From the NCBI RefSeq assembly GCF_004345645.1, contig NZ_SLWS01000003.1:372001-436000 (forward strand): a stretch of DNA of 64,000 nucleotides, given 5' to 3'. The notes under the pieces were generated by a model. That model searched no databases. It was not told the origin of the DNA and worked only from the letters and a program-made list of their open reading frames with translations. The stretch is from Actinocrispum wychmicini. Lineage in GTDB: Bacteria > Actinomycetota > Actinomycetes > Mycobacteriales > Pseudonocardiaceae. Within the stretch, counting starts at the first letter, position 1. Every line of letters starts with the position of its first letter. Shown piece after piece: positions 1 to 8,984 of this stretch. Position numbers and translations under genes: made by a program.

Positions 1-909
1 AAGGTCCGGGGCGGGCACGTGTCCGCTGTCGACGATGTGTCCTTCTACGTGCAGGCCGGCGACACCGTCGGGATCGTCGGCGAGTCGGGGTCGGGCAAGT
101 CCACTTTGGCCCGGCTGGTGCTGCGGCTGATCGAGCCGGACACCGGTGAGGTCGTGTTCGACGGCAAGAACGTCGCCGAGGCGCGCGGTGCCGGTCTGAA
201 GGAACTGCGGCGCGGCATGCAGATGGTGTTCCAGGACCCGTACTCGTCGGTCAACCCGCGGATGCCGATCGGCGGCAACATCGGGTTCCCGATGAAGGTG
301 CAGGGCTTCGGGAAACGCGAGATCCGGGACCGTACCGCGGATCTCCTGGACCAGGTTGGCCTGCACCCGAACCACGCGTCGTACTATCCGCACCAGCTCA
401 GCGGCGGCCAGTTGCAACGGGTGAACATCGCCCGCGCGCTGACCATGGAGCCGAAGCTGGTGGTCTGCGACGAGCCACTGTCCGCTTTGGACAAGTCGAT
501 CCAGGCCCAGGTGCTCAACCTGTTGCGGGACCTGCGCGAGCGGCTCGGCCTGACCTATCTGTTCATCAGCCACGACCTGAACGTGGTCGAGTACTTCAGC
601 GACCACGTGCTGGTGGTGTACCTCGGTCACGTCGTGGAGTCGTGCCCGGCCAAGGACCTGTACCGCGAGCCGCTGCACCCGTACACCAAGGTGCTGCTGT
701 CCGCGATCCCGAGCGTCGACCCGGACACCCGGACCGAGGCGCAGGCGTTGGGCGGCGAACCGCCCAGCCCGCTCGACCCGCCGTCCGGCTGCCGGTTCCG
801 CACCCGGTGCCCGCTCGCCATGGACATCTGCGCCAGGGAGAAACCGGCGCTGCGCGAGGCGGCCACCGGCCACAGCGTCGCCTGTCACCTATTCGAGGAG
901 CGAGTCTGA
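1..909 (+). CDS. Oligopeptide-type ABC importer ATPase (5' partial)
   Basis: Cytoplasmic ATPase of a dipeptide/oligopeptide ABC importer (DppF/OppF type). The frame is already open at base 1, so the N-terminus lies outside the window; the GTG at 19 is inside the domain. Visible are Walker A GESGSGKST, Q-loop MVFQDPYSSVNP, signature LSGGQLQR, Walker B LVVCDEPLSALD and the switch His in ISHDLN. A C-terminal Cys-rich extension (CRFRTRCPLAMDIC) is the oligo_HPY tail typical of peptide importers. The stop is three bases before the amidohydrolase start, so the two are probably cotranscribed and the importer may supply that enzyme's substrate (inference). Confidence 0.93.
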   Translation, partial: KVRGGHVSAVDDVSFYVQAGDTVGIVGESGSGKSTLARLVLRLIEPDTGEVVFDGKNVAEARGAGLKELRRGMQMVFQDPYSSVNPRMPIGGNIGFPMKVQGFGKREIRDRTADLLDQVGLHPNHASYYPHQLSGGQLQRVNIARALTMEPKLVVCDEPLSALDKSIQAQVLNLLRDLRERLGLTYLFISHDLNVVEYFSDHVLVVYLGHVVESCPAKDLYREPLHPYTKVLLSAIPSVDPDTRTEAQALGGEPPSPLDPPSGCRFRTRCPLAMDICAREKPALREAATGHSVACHLFEERV

Positions 910-912
910 CCC

Positions 913-2271
913 ATGTCCAGGATTGCCATCCGCAACGCCACGATCGTCACGATGAACCCCGGCAGGCAGGTCCTCCGCGACCGGGTGCTGGTGGTGGCCG
1001 GTGACCGAATCGCCGGCCTCGAACCCGCCGCCACGTGGGTGCCCTCGCCAGGCGACGAGATCCTCGACGCCCGCGGCCGGATCGTGCTGCCCGGTTTCGT
1101 GAACACCCACGCGCACACCGCGCAGCAGCTCGGCCGTGGCCTCGCTGACGACGTGGACCTGATGACCCTGCTGCACGACCGGGTGTTCCCATACGAGAGC
1201 AGCATGGCCCCGGACGACAGTTACGTCAGCACGCTGCTGTTCGGCATCGAGCAGATCGCCAACGGCACCACGACGTTCGCGGACGCCGGCATCCAGCACG
1301 CCTCGCCGACTGTCCAGGGCATCACCGAACTGGGCATCCGGGCGGCGTTCTGCTACTCCGTCACGGACGCGGGGGAGGGGTTGCCGTCCGGGTGGAAGCT
1401 GTCCGCCGACGAGTCCATCGCCCGCCAGGAGGAGGCGTACGCGCGGTACCACGGCGCCGCGAACGGCCGGATCCGCTGGTGGTTCGGGCTGCGGACGTTG
1501 TTCAACAACTCCGACCAGGTGGTGGAGCTGACTGCTGAGGCCGCGCGCCGCCTGAACACGCACGTGCACATGCACCTCGCGCAGTCGCCCGGTGAGGTGA
1601 AGTACTGCCAGGACGCCCGCGGCGCCAGCCCGATCCGGCTGCTGGCCAAACTCGGCCTGCTCGGGCCGAACCTGCTGGCCGTGCACTGCCTGTATACGGA
1701 CGACGAAGAGATCGACCTGATGGCCGAGCACGGCGTCAAGCTGTCGCACAACCCGGCCGCGGGCCTGAAGATCATGGGAGTTCCCCGGATCATCCCGTTC
1801 CGCGAGCGCGGTGTGGTGACCGCGTTGGGGACCGACTCGGGCGCGTCAAACAACCGCAACAGCATGCCGGACGAGATGTGGCTGACCACGTTGCTGCAGA
1901 AGGGAGCGCACGGCGACCCGGCGGTGATGACCGCGCAGGAGGTGCTGGAGATGGCGACCATCGACGGCGCCCGCGCGTTGGGCTGGGACGACGAGATCGG
2001 GTCGCTGGAGGTCGGCAAGAAGGCGGACCTGGTGGTGGTCGACCCGGGCACGTCGAACATGCAGCCGCTGCACGACCCGATCGCGAACCTGGTGTTCTGT
2101 ATGAAGACAGACAATATCCAGTATACAATGTGCGACGGTGTCTGGTTGATGAAAGACCGTCGGATCGGGCACGTCGACGTCCCGGCCGTGCTGCGTGCGG
2201 TGCACGAGCATGCCGGTCAGGTCCGTGAACGGTCCGGAATCCAACTGCCCGCGCGGTTCCCCGGGGCATGA
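913..2271 (+). CDS. Metal-dependent amidohydrolase/deaminase, Atz/Trz type
   Basis: A 452-residue cytosolic amidohydrolase of the family holding N-ethylammeline chlorohydrolase, SAH deaminase and guanine deaminase-like enzymes. It hydrolyses C-N or C-Cl bonds on heterocycles at one metal ion. Metal ligands visible: HxH in NTHAHTAQQ (His66, His68), a His in HMHLAQSPGE (~218), a His in AVHCLYTDDEE (~257) and the Asp in GTDSGASNN (~311). Length is normal. ATG at 913 directly follows the ABC ATPase stop, and the gene overlaps the MFS gene by four bases (ATGA), so all three form an operon. The true substrate cannot be read from sequence; a purine or pyrimidine catabolite is a guess. Confidence 0.88.
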   Translation: MSRIAIRNATIVTMNPGRQVLRDRVLVVAGDRIAGLEPAATWVPSPGDEILDARGRIVLPGFVNTHAHTAQQLGRGLADDVDLMTLLHDRVFPYESSMAPDDSYVSTLLFGIEQIANGTTTFADAGIQHASPTVQGITELGIRAAFCYSVTDAGEGLPSGWKLSADESIARQEEAYARYHGAANGRIRWWFGLRTLFNNSDQVVELTAEAARRLNTHVHMHLAQSPGEVKYCQDARGASPIRLLAKLGLLGPNLLAVHCLYTDDEEIDLMAEHGVKLSHNPAAGLKIMGVPRIIPFRERGVVTALGTDSGASNNRNSMPDEMWLTTLLQKGAHGDPAVMTAQEVLEMATIDGARALGWDDEIGSLEVGKKADLVVVDPGTSNMQPLHDPIANLVFCMKTDNIQYTMCDGVWLMKDRRIGHVDVPAVLRAVHEHAGQVRERSGIQLPARFPGA

Positions 2272-3626
2272 CGGCTCTCTGGGCACCGGATCGTCGTGCC
2301 GCGACCGTCGGCATCGTGCTGCTGGTGACGCTGACCGCGTTCGAGCGGATGGGCGTCACCACGGCGATGCCACGGCTCGTGGCCGAACTGCACGGCGAGG
2401 AGCTGTACGCGTGGCCGTTTCTGTCCTTTTTGGTCGCCAGCGTGGTCGCGACCGTGTTGGCCGGGCAGCTCTGCGACCGGTACGGCCCGGCCCGGGTGGT
2501 CATGGCCGGGCCGGCGTTGTTCCTGGTCGGGCTGCTGGTGGCCGGGTTCGCGCCGTCGATACCGGTGTTGCTGGCCGGCCGGGTGCTGCAGGGGTTGGGC
2601 GCGGGCACGCAGACCGTGGTGTCCACTGTCCTGATCGGACTGGTGTATCCGGAACGGGACCGGCCGGCCGCGTTCGGCGCGGTGTCGGCGGCGTGGGTGC
2701 TGCCCGCGCTGATCGGGCCGGCCGTGTCCGGTGTGGTGACCGAGCGGATCGGCTGGCGCTTCGTGTTCCTCGGTCTGGTGCCGCTCGTGGTGGTGGCGGC
2801 GTTGCTGCTGGTTCCTGTGCTTCGGCGGCTGCCGGAGCACGACGGCGCCCCGCCCCGGCAAGGTCGACTGCTCGCCGCGGTCGGGGCGGCCGCCGGTGTC
2901 GCCGGACTGAGTTGGGCCGCGCAGCACCCGTCGGCGGTCATGGTGGCGCTTGGGCTGGCTTCGTTGGCGGTTCTCTATGTGGCGCAACGGTCTTTGCTGC
3001 CCGCGGGGACACTGCTGGCTCGTCGTGGCCTGCCGGTGACGATTCTGGCCCGTGGGTTGCTGGCAGGGGCATATTTTTCTTGTGTCGCTTATGTTCCGTT
3101 GACGTTAACGGTCGTTCACGGGTTTGATCCGCTGCTCGCCGGCCTGCCGCTGACGGTCGGCTCGTTGGGGTGGGCCAGCGCCTCGGCTTGGCAGGGGAGG
3201 CACCGCGACCTGGCCCGGCCCGTGCTGCTGCGTTGGGGGTTCGTGTTCGTCGCGGCCGGGGTCGCGACGCTTTCGCTCGTGGCCCCGGCGTGGGGTGTGC
3301 CGTGGGTGGCGTTGCCCGCGATGGCGTTGGCGGGCGCGGGGATGGGGCTCGGTGTGTCCAGCGTCAGCGTGCTCACGCTGGCCGCGTCCACGCCGTCGGA
3401 CCGTGGGTTCAACTCGTCCGCCATGTGGCTCGCCGACCAGCTCGGCTCGGCCGTGCTGGTCGGCATCGGCGGGATTCTCGTCCCGGCGGCGGGCGCCGGG
3501 ACGTTGAACCTGCTCATGGCCGGTGTCGCCGTGGTGGGCGCGGTCGTCACCGGACCCAGGGTTACTTCGCCTGGACCGGGAGGTCACCGACCGGGCAGTC
3601 GGCCACCCCGACGGTCGGCCGGGTGA
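2268..3626 (+). CDS. MFS transporter, drug/H+ antiporter-like
   Basis: A 452-residue polytopic membrane protein with about 12-14 hydrophobic segments. The MFS loop motif is CDRYGPARVV after the second segment, and a motif-C-like glycine/proline-rich stretch (ALIGPAVSGVV) lies in the fifth, as in proton-coupled drug exporters. It starts at the ATG overlapping the amidohydrolase stop and is translationally coupled to it, so it may export the amidohydrolase product or import its substrate (inference). The last ~20 codons (Pro/Gly/Arg-rich) are antisense to the end of amiE: the two convergent genes overlap by 65 bp, which suggests the stop was displaced downstream. Confidence 0.88.
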   Translation: MTALWAPDRRAATVGIVLLVTLTAFERMGVTTAMPRLVAELHGEELYAWPFLSFLVASVVATVLAGQLCDRYGPARVVMAGPALFLVGLLVAGFAPSIPVLLAGRVLQGLGAGTQTVVSTVLIGLVYPERDRPAAFGAVSAAWVLPALIGPAVSGVVTERIGWRFVFLGLVPLVVVAALLLVPVLRRLPEHDGAPPRQGRLLAAVGAAAGVAGLSWAAQHPSAVMVALGLASLAVLYVAQRSLLPAGTLLARRGLPVTILARGLLAGAYFSCVAYVPLTLTVVHGFDPLLAGLPLTVGSLGWASASAWQGRHRDLARPVLLRWGFVFVAAGVATLSLVAPAWGVPWVALPAMALAGAGMGLGVSSVSVLTLAASTPSDRGFNSSAMWLADQLGSAVLVGIGGILVPAAGAGTLNLLMAGVAVVGAVVTGPRVTSPGPGGHRPGSRPPRRSAG

Positions 3627-4590
3627 TGCTCTCGACCTGTTCCTGCGCCTTCTGCGGGTCGTTGACCCACAGCTTGTAGAAGTCGAACGGGCACTCCGCG
3701 ACGCCCTTGTCGCCGTCACCGGCGGCGTGTACCCCGGAGTAGCCCCGGTGCAGCAGCTTGAACAGGTGGTTCTGCGACTGGTCGTGCTCCCGCGCGTCCC
3801 GGATCGCCGACAGGGACAGCTGGGCGAACTGGATGCCGTACTCCTCCTCGCCGGTCTCACCGAGCGTGCGCCCGTCGAAGCCGATGATCGAGGAGTGGCC
3901 GAAGTACGAGTAGACGCCGTCGAACCCGGCCGCGTTGGCCACCGCGACATAGCAGTTGTTCGACCACGCCATCGCCTTGGCCATCAACACCTGCTGGTCC
4001 TTGGCCGGGTACATGTAGCCCTGACAGCGCACGATCAGCTCCGCGCCCTTCATCGCGCAGTCCCGCCAGATCTCCGGGTAGTTGCCGTCGTCGCAGATGA
4101 TCAGCGAGATCTTCATCCCTTTGGGACCGTCGGTGACGTACGTGCTGTCGCCGGGGTACCACCCCTCGATCGGGCACCACGGCAGGATCTTGCGGTACTT
4201 CTGCACGATGTCGCCGCTGTCGTTGATGAGCACCAACGTGTTGTACGGCGGCTTGTTCGGGTGGTCCTCGTGCCGTTCGCCGGTGAGCGAGAACACGCCC
4301 CAGGTGTGCGCCTCCCGGCAGGCGGCGGCGAAGATCTCGGTCTCCGGACCGGGAATCGACGACGCCGTCTCGAACATCTCGGCGGTGTCGTACATGATCC
4401 CGTGCGTGGAGTACTCCGGGAAGACCACCAGGTCCATGCCCGGCAGGCCCCTTTTCATGCCGACCAGCATGTCGGCGATGGCCTTGGCGTTGTCCAGCAC
4501 CTCGGCCCGGGTGTGCAGCCGCGGCATCTTGTAGTTGACGACCGCGACGCCGACGGTGTCGGGGCTGGCGGAGATGTCACCGTGTCGCAT
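3562..4590 (-). CDS. amiE: Aliphatic amidase (acetamidase)
   Basis: Hydrolyses short aliphatic amides such as acetamide to the carboxylic acid and ammonia, in the cytosol as a homohexamer (family knowledge). The 342-residue protein keeps the nitrilase-superfamily triad at exactly the Pseudomonas AmiE numbering: Glu59 in FPEYS, Lys134 in KYRKILPW, Cys166 in LIICDDGNYPE. The AmiE signature around the Cys and the long C-terminal arm are present. It lies 18 bp downstream of amiS, with which it forms an operon. Expression is probably controlled from the tandem palindrome upstream of amiS. The 3' end overlaps the convergent MFS gene. Confidence 0.95.
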   Translation of the reverse strand: MRHGDISASPDTVGVAVVNYKMPRLHTRAEVLDNAKAIADMLVGMKRGLPGMDLVVFPEYSTHGIMYDTAEMFETASSIPGPETEIFAAACREAHTWGVFSLTGERHEDHPNKPPYNTLVLINDSGDIVQKYRKILPWCPIEGWYPGDSTYVTDGPKGMKISLIICDDGNYPEIWRDCAMKGAELIVRCQGYMYPAKDQQVLMAKAMAWSNNCYVAVANAAGFDGVYSYFGHSSIIGFDGRTLGETGEEEYGIQFAQLSLSAIRDAREHDQSQNHLFKLLHRGYSGVHAAGDGDKGVAECPFDFYKLWVNDPQKAQEQVESITRPTVGVADCPVGDLPVQAK

Positions 4591-4608
4591 CAGTTCTCCT
4601 TGGTTGGG

Positions 4609-5217
4609 TTATGCCGGAACAGGTTCGGTGACGCGTTTCATGCTGAGCAGTCGGGCGAGCGCGACCAGGACGATGACGATGCCGGCGGACAGCAGCCCGG
4701 TGGCGGTGTCCGAGCGCATCCCGCCGGTCATCCCCAGGAACGCCGGAACCGCGCACGTCGGCAAGCTGAGCAACGTGACGGTCCAGCCGGTGAACGTGGT
4801 GAACTGCTGCTTCCCCAACCCGAGCACCAGGAAGAACAGTGCCCACAGCAACGCCCACGCCAGCCAGATCACGCCGAACACCGGATCTCCGTTGCGCCAG
4901 AACGAAATCCCCGAGTAAACCACGGCGGCCCCGGCCACGAACAACGAAAACCACCCGATCCCCGCCGGATCCAACCCGGCCAACCCGGCGATGCCCACAT
5001 ACAGGTAGGTGATGCCGAACAGGTACACCCCGGAAGCGGCCAGGATCGCGTTGGCGTCCCCGCCCGCCTGAATGATCAACACGGTCGGCGTAACACACTG
5101 CAACCCACCCACGAACAGGTTCAGCGGAGCGGCCGACCTGGCCGACACCCGCCCGAGCAACGCCAGCCCGTTGACCAGCAACACCGCCCCGACATAGAGC
5201 AGGCCCACGTTTCCCAT
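4609..5217 (-). CDS. amiS: AmiS/UreI family amide channel
   Basis: A 202-residue inner-membrane protein with about six transmembrane segments, matching the AmiS/UreI acid-activated urea/amide channel family. It starts MGNVGLLYVGAVLLVNG and contains conserved membrane-embedded motifs LFGITYLYVG and WLAWALLWALFFL. It is first in the amiS-amiE operon and would let amides cross the membrane to the cytosolic amidase. A regulatory palindrome pair lies 21 bases upstream of the ATG. Length is typical for AmiS. Substrate range (acetamide, urea, formamide) cannot be told from sequence. Confidence 0.92.
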   Translation of the reverse strand: MGNVGLLYVGAVLLVNGLALLGRVSARSAAPLNLFVGGLQCVTPTVLIIQAGGDANAILAASGVYLFGITYLYVGIAGLAGLDPAGIGWFSLFVAGAAVVYSGISFWRNGDPVFGVIWLAWALLWALFFLVLGLGKQQFTTFTGWTVTLLSLPTCAVPAFLGMTGGMRSDTATGLLSAGIVIVLVALARLLSMKRVTEPVPA

Positions 5218-5237
5218 GACCGCCTCCGCCCGGTTGA

Positions 5238-5264
5238 TACCAGATGGAATAGTTTCAGATGAAA
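5238..5264 (-). promoter_or_regulatory. Candidate amide-responsive tandem operator upstream of amiS
   Basis: Two 12-bp near-palindromes separated by 3 bp. Read toward amiS they are TTTCATCTGAAA (5264-5253) and TTCCATCTGGTA (5249-5238). The first is a 5-2-5 inverted repeat TTTCA..TGAAA. The same layout recurs at 12664-12690 between the AmiC-like and MarR genes, so this is probably the MarR-type binding site. The rest of the 5218-5344 gap is A/T-richer than its surroundings and must hold the amiS promoter. Confidence 0.65.
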
Positions 5265-5344
5265 ATAAGAGACGACGGGGGCGCCGTCAAGGTGTATCGA
5301 CAGCGACCACAGGTCGGCGTGGACGACAGCCCGCCGGCACAGCT

Positions 5345-6682
5345 CTAGCCGAGCAGCGCCATGGCCTGCTCGGTGGTGGTGCCGGGGTTGGTCAGCGTGG
5401 ACCAGTTCTGCCACACCTTCTCGCGGGCGCCCGGCGTGGCCAGCAACCGCCGGGCACAGTCGGCCTCGGCGGGTCCGTATCCGGGACCCAGCAGGGTCTC
5501 CCGCGTGGCGATGTCGCTCCCGACGGCCGTGTACGGCCCGATGTCCACCGACATCGGCGCCGGATCGGGAACGGCGCCGGCCGTCTGCGCGAGCAGCCAC
5601 AGGGCGACGACCGTGCGCGCCTGCCCTCGGGCGTCGCGTTCCGCAGCGATCCCCGTTACCTGTGCCGCGACGTCGCCGGCAAGCGCGTTCCGGTAGGTCG
5701 CCTCGGCCGCGCCTCGGGGCCAGACCAGCCATACGCCGTCGCCCTGCCGGATTTCGGGTAGCCGGTCGCGGGCGACGGGTGGCACGGCGCCCGCGACCGG
5801 TCCGACCGCTGCCGCCCAGTGCGGAATCCACGAGGCGTACGCGGGATAGGCGCAGTACGTCACCGTGTCCCGCTGTTCGCAATGCCACGCGTCCGGCTCC
5901 GCGACACGTGCGTCGCGTTCCCTGGCCGTCGCGTTGGGGTCGGCCGCCATCGCGACGGCTCCCGCCGGCACCGCCACGGCCACCGCCAGCAGCGCGACGC
6001 CAAGCCGGACTACCCGGATCCGATGCCGGAGCAGGGCGAGGCTCCCGAACAACGCCACGCAGGCGATCAGGTACCCGAGATGGGTCCCGGCCGGACGCTC
6101 CGGCCAGCCGGGACCGTTGTGCAGCACCAGCGGCAGGAACCAGCCGCCGTACCCGCCCAGGTTGCGGTTCATCAGGGTGGCGAGCACGAGCAGGACCAGG
6201 ACCACCGGCCCGGCCACGAGACCGGGGAACCAGCGGCCCACGGCCACTCCGAGTGCGGCGGTCGCGGCCACCGCCGCGATGCCGGTGAGCACCTCCAGGA
6301 CGTCGAGCCGGCCGGCCACCGGTCCCTGGGCGACCCTGATCACCAGGTATCCGACGATGGGCACGGCGGCGATGGCGGCGCCCACGACGGCCGCGGCGGC
6401 AGCGACCGACCAGGTCCGCTCGGCGGCCCGTCCCGGCAACGCCGCCATCCCGTCGAAGCCGCCGTGCCGTCGGTCGCGCGACGCAGCCAGGTTCGCGACC
6501 AGCAGCACCGCGGCGGCGACCAGCAGCGCGTGGCCGGTCATCGACACCGTGTCGACCGTGAGATCAGGCGCCCAGTCCCAGCTCTCGGCCAGCTGCCAGG
6601 CCAACGCGACGGCGGCCGCGGCCCACAGGAACGGGTTGCGGAGCAGGCGGCGGACCTCGAAACGGACCAGCTCTCGCCTCAC
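5345..6682 (-). CDS. ABC exporter membrane subunit
   Basis: About 445 residues with an N-terminal block of six or more hydrophobic segments (WAAAAVALAWQLAESWDW onward), then a ~190-residue soluble C-terminal region with two Cys in CEQRDTVTYCAYPAY that could form an extracytoplasmic disulfide. It resembles the putative permeases that partner the ATPase just upstream. GTG at 6682 overlaps the ATPase stop in the same four-base way as every other junction of this operon; an ATG at 6700 is also possible. It is last of five coupled genes headed by an ECF sigma factor. Substrate unknown. Confidence 0.75.
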   Translation of the reverse strand: MRRELVRFEVRRLLRNPFLWAAAAVALAWQLAESWDWAPDLTVDTVSMTGHALLVAAAVLLVANLAASRDRRHGGFDGMAALPGRAAERTWSVAAAAAVVGAAIAAVPIVGYLVIRVAQGPVAGRLDVLEVLTGIAAVAATAALGVAVGRWFPGLVAGPVVLVLLVLATLMNRNLGGYGGWFLPLVLHNGPGWPERPAGTHLGYLIACVALFGSLALLRHRIRVVRLGVALLAVAVAVPAGAVAMAADPNATARERDARVAEPDAWHCEQRDTVTYCAYPAYASWIPHWAAAVGPVAGAVPPVARDRLPEIRQGDGVWLVWPRGAAEATYRNALAGDVAAQVTGIAAERDARGQARTVVALWLLAQTAGAVPDPAPMSVDIGPYTAVGSDIATRETLLGPGYGPAEADCARRLLATPGAREKVWQNWSTLTNPGTTTEQAMALLG

Positions 6683-7521
6683 CCGGCCGCCCCGAGGCAC
6701 CGCAGATATCCGTCCTCAATGGACGGTTCGGCCGGCTCAGCGGCCGGCGGCCGCTGGTCCAGAACTCGGTAACGGCCGTCCGCCGTACGCCAGAACAGCC
6801 CGCCGGACGGCCGGGACGCGGTGATCCACACGTGTCCGGCGGCGACCGCCGCCAGCTCGGCCGGGGTTCCGTCGAAAGCCACCCGCCCACCGGCCAGCAC
6901 GACGACCCGCTCGCACAGGGCGGCGACGTCCTCGGTCTGGTGGGTGGACAGCAGCACGGTACGGCTCTCGCCGAGCCGGGACACCAAGGCACGGAACCGC
7001 ATCCGCTGCTCGGGATCAAGGCCGACCGTCGGCTCGTCGAGGACGAGCAGCTCGGGCGCGCCGAGCAGGGCCTGGGCCAGCGCCAGCCGGCGGCGCATCC
7101 CGCCGGACAGCCGCCGCACCCTGGTCGCGGCCCGGTCGGTCAGGTCGACCTCGGCCAGCACGCGACGAACCTCGCGATGCCGCGACCGCCGATCGGTCAT
7201 GTCCTTCAGGATCGCGACGTAGTCCACCAGGTCGAAGGCGGTGAAATGCGGGTACGGGCCGGGTTCCTGGGGCAGGTAGCCGAGCCGCCTGCGCAGCTCG
7301 GTCCGCTCGTCCCGGCGGGCCGGGTCGAGCCCCAGGGCCCGGATCGAGCCCGTGTCCGGCGCGAGCGTCGTCGCCAGGCATCGCAGCAGTGTCGACTTGC
7401 CGGCGCCGTTCGGCCCGAGCAGGCCGGTGACGCCGGTGCCGATCGACAGGTCCAGCCCGTCGAGCACGAGCCGGCGACCGTGCCGCTTGACGAGCCCGGT
7501 CACCCGGACGGACGTCGTCAT
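6679..7521 (-). CDS. ABC transporter ATP-binding protein (export type)
   Basis: A 280-residue ATPase with Walker A GPNGAGKST, Q-loop GYLPQEPGPYP, signature LSGGMRRRLALA, Walker B LLVLDEPTVGLD and switch His in LSTHQTED. This is the CcmA/bacitracin-resistance type that pairs with a separate membrane subunit, here the next gene. ATG at 7521 overlaps the peptidase stop (ATGA), which selects this start over longer readings. The ~70-residue C-terminal tail, with FWRTADGRYRVL, may mediate regulation or contact with the permease. Likely role: export or extraction of a substrate linked to the secreted peptidase (inference). Confidence 0.88.
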   Translation of the reverse strand: MTTSVRVTGLVKRHGRRLVLDGLDLSIGTGVTGLLGPNGAGKSTLLRCLATTLAPDTGSIRALGLDPARRDERTELRRRLGYLPQEPGPYPHFTAFDLVDYVAILKDMTDRRSRHREVRRVLAEVDLTDRAATRVRRLSGGMRRRLALAQALLGAPELLVLDEPTVGLDPEQRMRFRALVSRLGESRTVLLSTHQTEDVAALCERVVVLAGGRVAFDGTPAELAAVAAGHVWITASRPSGGLFWRTADGRYRVLDQRPPAAEPAEPSIEDGYLRCLGAAG

Positions 7522-8984
7522 GGCGCCGGCTCGACTGCCGGGCAGTGCGTTCCCGGTGCCGGGGTCCGGCCGGTCACCAGGTACCGATCGGCCGCCTCGA
7601 CCACGCACGCGCTGCCCTTCCAGTAAACGCCGTGCCCCCAGCCGTCGTAGGTGAGCAGGACGGCGCCACTCTGCCGGGCCGCGGCACCCGCCCACTCAAG
7701 CGGGGTGGACGGGTCGTACCGGCTGTTGACCATCAGGATCGGCGGCGCACCCCGCACCACCAGCCGGTGCTGCGGGTTGCGGACCCGGTCCGACAGCCCG
7801 ACGCACCGGAGCGTGACGTCCCAGGCGACGGGGGACCGCCGGATGTCCGGCGCCGCCCAGCTCGACGCCAACCGGTACACCGCCAGCTCGGCCGCGCCGC
7901 TCACCAGCAGGCTCAGGTCCTGGCAGGCGATCGCGCCGACCGGGTCCCGCCAGGTGCCCGGCGGATCGTCCGGGCCGGGGCCGGCCGGCGGGCGGAAGTC
8001 CGGGATCGGGATCGTGGTGCCGTCCCGGAGCGCGACCAGCAGCCTCGCCAGCAGGTCCCACTGCGGCCCGTACGACGTGTAGTTGGTGAAGAACAGCAGG
8101 TTCTGCTCGGTGACCTGGGTGGGCGCCGCCGGTGGCTGCCGGTGCGCGTAGAGCTGCCCACGGTCGGCCTTGTCGCGCAGGTCGGCCACCAGCCGTCGCA
8201 CGTTTTGGCCGTGCAGGGCGCATCCGGTGGTCCGCGCGCACCAGGCGACGAACTGCTCGAAGCTCTCCTGGGCCGCCGTCGCCTCGGTGCGCAGGAAACG
8301 CCACGTGGTGGGCAGGCTGTGGTCCCAGTTGCCGTCCAACGCCATCGTGCGGATGCGGTCCGGGTACCGCTCGGCGTACTGCTGGCCCAGCAGTGTTCCG
8401 TACGAGTGCCCGTAGTAGTTGAGTTTTCCCTCGCCGACGGCGGCGCGGATCGCCTCCAGGTCCTGGACACCGCTGGCGGTGTCCAGGAAGTCGTACACCG
8501 GACCGGTGAGCCGGCGGCACGCGTCGGTGTAGGCCCGGTTGGCCGCGACCCGCCGGGCGAAGTCGGCCTGGGTCCGCGGCTCGGCCGGCACCGGGTCGCC
8601 GGTCCACGGACAGCGCACCGGGTTGCTGGCGCCGACCCCGCGAGGATCGAGGCTCAGCACGTCGAACCGCCGGTGCGTCTCCGGTGACAACAACGTCCCC
8701 CGCTTGACCGCGGCCACCCCGCTGCCGCCCGGCCCGCCCGGGCCGAAGACCAGGGTGCCGAGCCGGGCGGTCGGGTCGGTCGCCCGGCGGCGGGCCACCG
8801 CGATCCCGATCCTCGGTCCGTCCGGCCGCGACCAGTCGACCGGCACGGGCACCGTGCCGCAGTCCACTTCGGACACATCGGGGCAGGGCGTCCACCCGAT
8901 TCCGGCCGCGGGTTCGGCGCCGGCCGGCCCGGCCGTCACCGCGCCGGCGATCAACCCGACTACCAGGAAACGCAAGGCATTCAC
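7518..8984 (-). CDS. Secreted alpha/beta-hydrolase, tripeptidyl aminopeptidase-like
   Basis: A 488-residue exported serine hydrolase of peptidase family S33 (SlpD/SlpE, tripeptidyl aminopeptidase-like). The N-terminus is a signal peptide (MNALRFLVVGLIAGAVTAGPAGA), followed by the family start GWTPCPDVSEVDCGTVPVPVDW. The oxyanion stretch is GPGGPGGSG, the nucleophile Ser is in YYGHSYGTLLGQ, and the C-terminal TAP domain carries NSRYDPSTP and the His in GWGHGVY. It would release short peptides from N-termini outside the cell. Coupled by four-base overlaps to the anti-sigma gene upstream and the ABC ATPase downstream, so it is part of the sigma regulon. Confidence 0.9.
   Translation of the reverse strand: MNALRFLVVGLIAGAVTAGPAGAEPAAGIGWTPCPDVSEVDCGTVPVPVDWSRPDGPRIGIAVARRRATDPTARLGTLVFGPGGPGGSGVAAVKRGTLLSPETHRRFDVLSLDPRGVGASNPVRCPWTGDPVPAEPRTQADFARRVAANRAYTDACRRLTGPVYDFLDTASGVQDLEAIRAAVGEGKLNYYGHSYGTLLGQQYAERYPDRIRTMALDGNWDHSLPTTWRFLRTEATAAQESFEQFVAWCARTTGCALHGQNVRRLVADLRDKADRGQLYAHRQPPAAPTQVTEQNLLFFTNYTSYGPQWDLLARLLVALRDGTTIPIPDFRPPAGPGPDDPPGTWRDPVGAIACQDLSLLVSGAAELAVYRLASSWAAPDIRRSPVAWDVTLRCVGLSDRVRNPQHRLVVRGAPPILMVNSRYDPSTPLEWAGAAARQSGAVLLTYDGWGHGVYWKGSACVVEAADRYLVTGRTPAPGTHCPAVEPAP

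Noticed and set aside
3523..5262. 579-codon plus-strand frame across amiE and amiS
   Set aside because: amiE and amiS on the other strand have exact catalytic and membrane signatures; this frame has none.
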